Of a stretch of 64,000 bases of DNA, positions 61,943 to 64,000 are shown in pieces. This stretch comes from Microcoleus sp. FACHB-672. Its GTDB lineage: Bacteria > Cyanobacteriota > Cyanobacteriia > Cyanobacteriales > Oscillatoriaceae. A program made the position numbers and the translations under genes. Positions within the stretch are counted from its first letter, which is position 1. Each line of letters starts with the position of its first letter. The stretch lies in assembly GCF_014695725.1 (NCBI RefSeq), contig NZ_JACJOU010000015.1, forward strand, positions 62,001 through 126,000, read 5' to 3'. A model generated the notes under the pieces. That model saw nothing but the letters and a program-made list of their open reading frames with translations. It had not been told where the DNA came from and searched no databases.

Positions 61943-64000
61943 GGCATTGCTGTCGAATAAATTGGGGAGTTTGAGGAGTTACTGCCGGCACCTGTGCGAC
62001 GAGTTCCACTAGCCCTTTGGAATTAATTATCCATCCTTGTGCTTCAGTAAGTTGAGGATTAAGAGTTGAGGCAACCTTGTTGGGCGCAGCAGTGAGCGAT
62101 GAATTGTCTGATTCCCCCCGGCTTGAGAACTGCCCTAGAGCCGGTCTTAAATCAATCCAAGTGGCTTCATCCGCAATGGCCTCATACGGGTTCGGGGGTA
62201 AACCGCCTCTGCCTGTGACTGTAAATTCGCTTTGATTCTTACCCCGACGGCAGGTAGAAGCTACTAATTGGGTGGCATCCACAGGAGTTTGGGGTAAGTT
62301 TAATAATCCTTGAGCGGGGTCAACATTAGGGGTGGTGACACTGACGGTTCCACTTAAGGAAGAATTTGCTCCGGTTGCCGTGATGTCACTACTCGGAAGT
62401 CGGGCAGGATCTAATAAAAGCGGATCACTGGTGTTGAGCAAACGTTCAAGATCTTCGCGACTGCGAAACACAGAACCAAAAATGGCTTGAGCATTGATGA
62501 TAATGTTGCCGCCACGGGCATTTTCAGAATTGGCGCTGATGTCGCTATTTTCTATTGCGGCAATCACATTAGTATTGACAGTCAAATTCCCGCCTGTGAC
62601 TTGAGAGCCGGTGGCATTTGTGGTGATCCGACTGCCTTGGCGCAGGATTAAGGCAGAAGAGCGCACATCAATATTTCCCCCACTTTCTCCACCTTGGGCG
62701 TTGGTAGAAATGCTGCTGCCATCACGCAAGGTGATGGTGGGAGAGCGTAACTCGATAGTTCCTCCCCCTGCTGGGGTTTCCGCTGTCAAGCTGCTAGTGT
62801 TTGACAGCCCGATAGAAGCAGCATCCACTCTGAGGTTGCCTGCTTTTCCTTCTCCACGACTGCTCACGCTAGCTATCGCCCCATCCGCTAGTCGTAAGCG
62901 AGGGGTTTCAATGGTCAAATTGCCCCCCTCTCCGGTGGCTCCGGTTGCGGCTGTAGCCAGTAAGGCGCTGGAAGAGGAACCATCGGCTGAGCGGCCAATC
63001 ACTTCCACCGTATCGCTGGCCTTGACGGTCAAGTTTCCCGCCTTGCCAGGGCCAAAGGTAGCTGTTGATACCACTGCCCCATCGACTACTCGTAAGCGAG
63101 CGATTTCAATGGTTAAATTGCCCCCCTCTGCAGTGGCTCCAGTTGCGGCTGTAGCAAACAAGCCGCTGGAAGAGGAACCATTGACTGAAGTACCAATCAG
63201 TTCCACCGTATCGGTGGCCTTGACCGTCAAGTTTCCCCCCTTACTGGAGCCAAAGGTAGCTGTTGATAGCGCTGCCCCATTGGATACTCGTAAGCGAGCG
63301 GTTTCAATGGTCAAATTGCCCCCCTCTCCAGTCGCTCCGGGTTGGGCTGTAGCAAGCAAGGCGCTGGAAGACTGACCATTGGCTGTAATGCTAGTCACTT
63401 CTACCGTATCGCTGGCCTTGACCGTTAAGTTTCCCGCCTTGCCAGGGCCAAAGGTAGCTGTTGATACTACTGCCCCATCGGATACTCGTAAGCGAGCGAT
63501 TTCAATGGTTAAATTGCCCCCCTCTCCAGTCGCTCCAGTTGCGGCTGTAGCAAACAAGCCGCTGGAAGACTGACCATTGGCTGAAGTACCAATCAGTTCC
63601 ACCGTATCGGTGGCCTTGACCGTCAAGTTCCCCCCCCTACCAGAGCCATTGGTACTTGTTGATACCAGTGCCCCATCGGATACTCGTAAGCGAGCGGTTT
63701 CAATGGTCAAATTGCCCCCCTCTCCAGTCGCTCCAGGTTGGGCTGTAGCAAGTAAGGCGCTGGAAGACTGACCATCGGCTGAAGTGCCAATCACTTCTAC
63801 CATATCGCTGGCCTTGACCGTCAAGTTTCCCGCCTTACCAGGGCCATTGGTAGCTGTTGATACTACTGCCCCATTGGATACTCGTAAGCGAGCGGTTTCA
63901 ATGGTCAAATTGCCCCCCTCTCCGGTGGCTTGGGGTTGGGATCTAGCAAGTAAAGCGCTGGAAGAGGAACCATCGGCTGAGCGGCCAATCACTTCCACCG
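61932..64000 (-). CDS. C-terminal part of a second TpsA-type exoprotein, truncated by right edge
   Basis: At least 688 residues are visible; the N-terminus with signal and TPS domain lies beyond the edge. The visible part is a beta-helix of nearly identical 66-residue repeats (motifs EGGNLTIETARLRVSDGA and KAGNLTVKASDTVEVIG). Diverged repeats follow (GGNIDVRSSALILRQGSRI). The same C-terminal signature as the downstream paralogue ends the protein (TCRRGKNQSEFTVTGRGGLP, EAIADEATWIDLRP, GWIINSKGLVELVAQVP). Regions coding for this signature are highly similar at DNA level to 59400-59700, consistent with recent duplication or gene conversion. It overlaps the downstream tpsA start by 11 bp. Confidence 0.9.
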   Translation of the reverse strand, partial: VEVIGRSADGSSSSALLARSQPQATGEGGNLTIETARLRVSNGAVVSTATNGPGKAGNLTVKASDMVEVIGTSADGQSSSALLATAQPGATGEGGNLTIETARLRVSDGALVSTSTNGSGRGGNLTVKATDTVELIGTSANGQSSSGLFATAATGATGEGGNLTIEIARLRVSDGAVVSTATFGPGKAGNLTVKASDTVEVTSITANGQSSSALLATAQPGATGEGGNLTIETARLRVSNGAALSTATFGSSKGGNLTVKATDTVELIGTSVNGSSSSGLFATAATGATAEGGNLTIEIARLRVVDGAVVSTATFGPGKAGNLTVKASDTVEVIGRSADGSSSSALLATAATGATGEGGNLTIETPRLRLADGAIASVSSRGEGKAGNLRVDAASIGLSNTSSLTAETPAGGGTIELRSPTITLRDGSSISTNAQGGESGGNIDVRSSALILRQGSRITTNATGSQVTGGNLTVNTNVIAAIENSDISANSENARGGNIIINAQAIFGSVFRSREDLERLLNTSDPLLLDPARLPSSDITATGANSSLSGTVSVTTPNVDPAQGLLNLPQTPVDATQLVASTCRRGKNQSEFTVTGRGGLPPNPYEAIADEATWIDLRPALGQFSSRGESDNSSLTAAPNKVASTLNPQLTEAQGWIINSKGLVELVAQVPAVTPQTPQFIRQQCHEQ
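62905..64000 (-). repeat. 198-bp in-frame tandem coding repeat, at least five and a half copies
   Basis: The block AATGGTYAAATTG recurs at about 62911, 63108, 63306, 63504, 63702 and 63900. That is a constant period of 198 bp (66 codons), continuing past the right edge. Two alternating subtypes are visible: one carries GCTGTAGCAAACAAGCC, the other GCTGTAGCAAGTAAGGC or AAGCAAGGC. This is consistent with a doubled higher-order unit of 396 bp. Copy number is likely to vary between strains and to be prone to assembly error. Confidence 0.9.

Noticed and set aside
62611-63771. Long plus-strand frames of 254, 64 and 64 codons
   Set aside because: They are antisense to the 198-bp coding repeat, and their identical ends mirror the repeat period.

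Overview
The window comes from a cyanobacterium. It carries three photosystem I genes (psaL, psaI, psaB) and many families that are mainly or typically cyanobacterial: DUF928, DUF4347, CHAT proteins beside filamentous-haemagglutinin proteins, HpsJ, DUF3131, pentapeptide-repeat kinases and NB-ARC proteins. The many signalling and surface genes and the HpsJ-like protein suggest a filamentous, motile, Oscillatoriales-type organism (Microcoleus/Phormidium-like). The genus cannot be fixed from the sequence alone. HIP1 octamers (GCGATCGC) occur, but a second palindrome built on GCCGGC (often TGCCGGCA) is far more frequent. I saw no rRNA, no tRNA, no CRISPR array and no intact insertion sequence.

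Layout. 1-309 (-) is the start of a probable TpsB/FhaC-type outer-membrane transporter cut by the edge. 993-6122 holds an RTX lipase-like secreted hydrolase, a DUF928 protein, an intergenic island of degenerate heptamer repeats and a transglutaminase-like protein. 6225-9579 (-) is a housekeeping block, DUF502-nusB-ftsY. 10020-13444 (-) has a family 2 glycosyltransferase, an HpsJ-like membrane protein and a fused pair of TIGR04282/TIGR04283 transferases. 13900-17960 has a GH2 glycosidase with a malectin-like tail and a zinc-ribbon class III nucleotide cyclase. 18524-23494 is the photosystem I region: psaL-psaI (-) ending at a strong terminator, an SGNH hydrolase, and a psaB with no psaA beside it. 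23654-31584 has a PhoD-like phosphatase, an SpkB-like kinase, pheT and the TIGR02587/TIGR02588 pair.

The most striking part is 31760-40344. A DUF4347 protein is divergent from a tight five-gene operon encoding an HTH-NB-ARC ATPase, a Ser/Thr kinase with a membrane segment and TPRs, a FecR-like/TPR exported protein, an outer-membrane-barrel-like protein, and a CHAT protease-like protein. Five about 12-bp GGCTCA iterons lie directly upstream of the NB-ARC gene. This resembles a signal-controlled conflict or cell-fate system and is my main candidate for something undescribed.

40579-47600 is signalling: a 1752-residue hybrid histidine kinase, a REC-SpoIIE phosphatase, and a STAS antagonist, which together suggest partner switching. 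47699-56405 (-) looks like an exopolysaccharide synthesis and export locus: a cellulose-synthase-like GT2 with an unusual helical insertion, two DUF3131 proteins, and an outer-membrane barrel protein. It also contains a tandemly duplicated leader element and a small coding remnant. 56633-64000 (-) is an operon of two tandem TpsA-like haemagglutinin proteins and a TPR-CHAT protein. The first TpsA has six visible copies of a 198-bp coding repeat and runs off the right edge.
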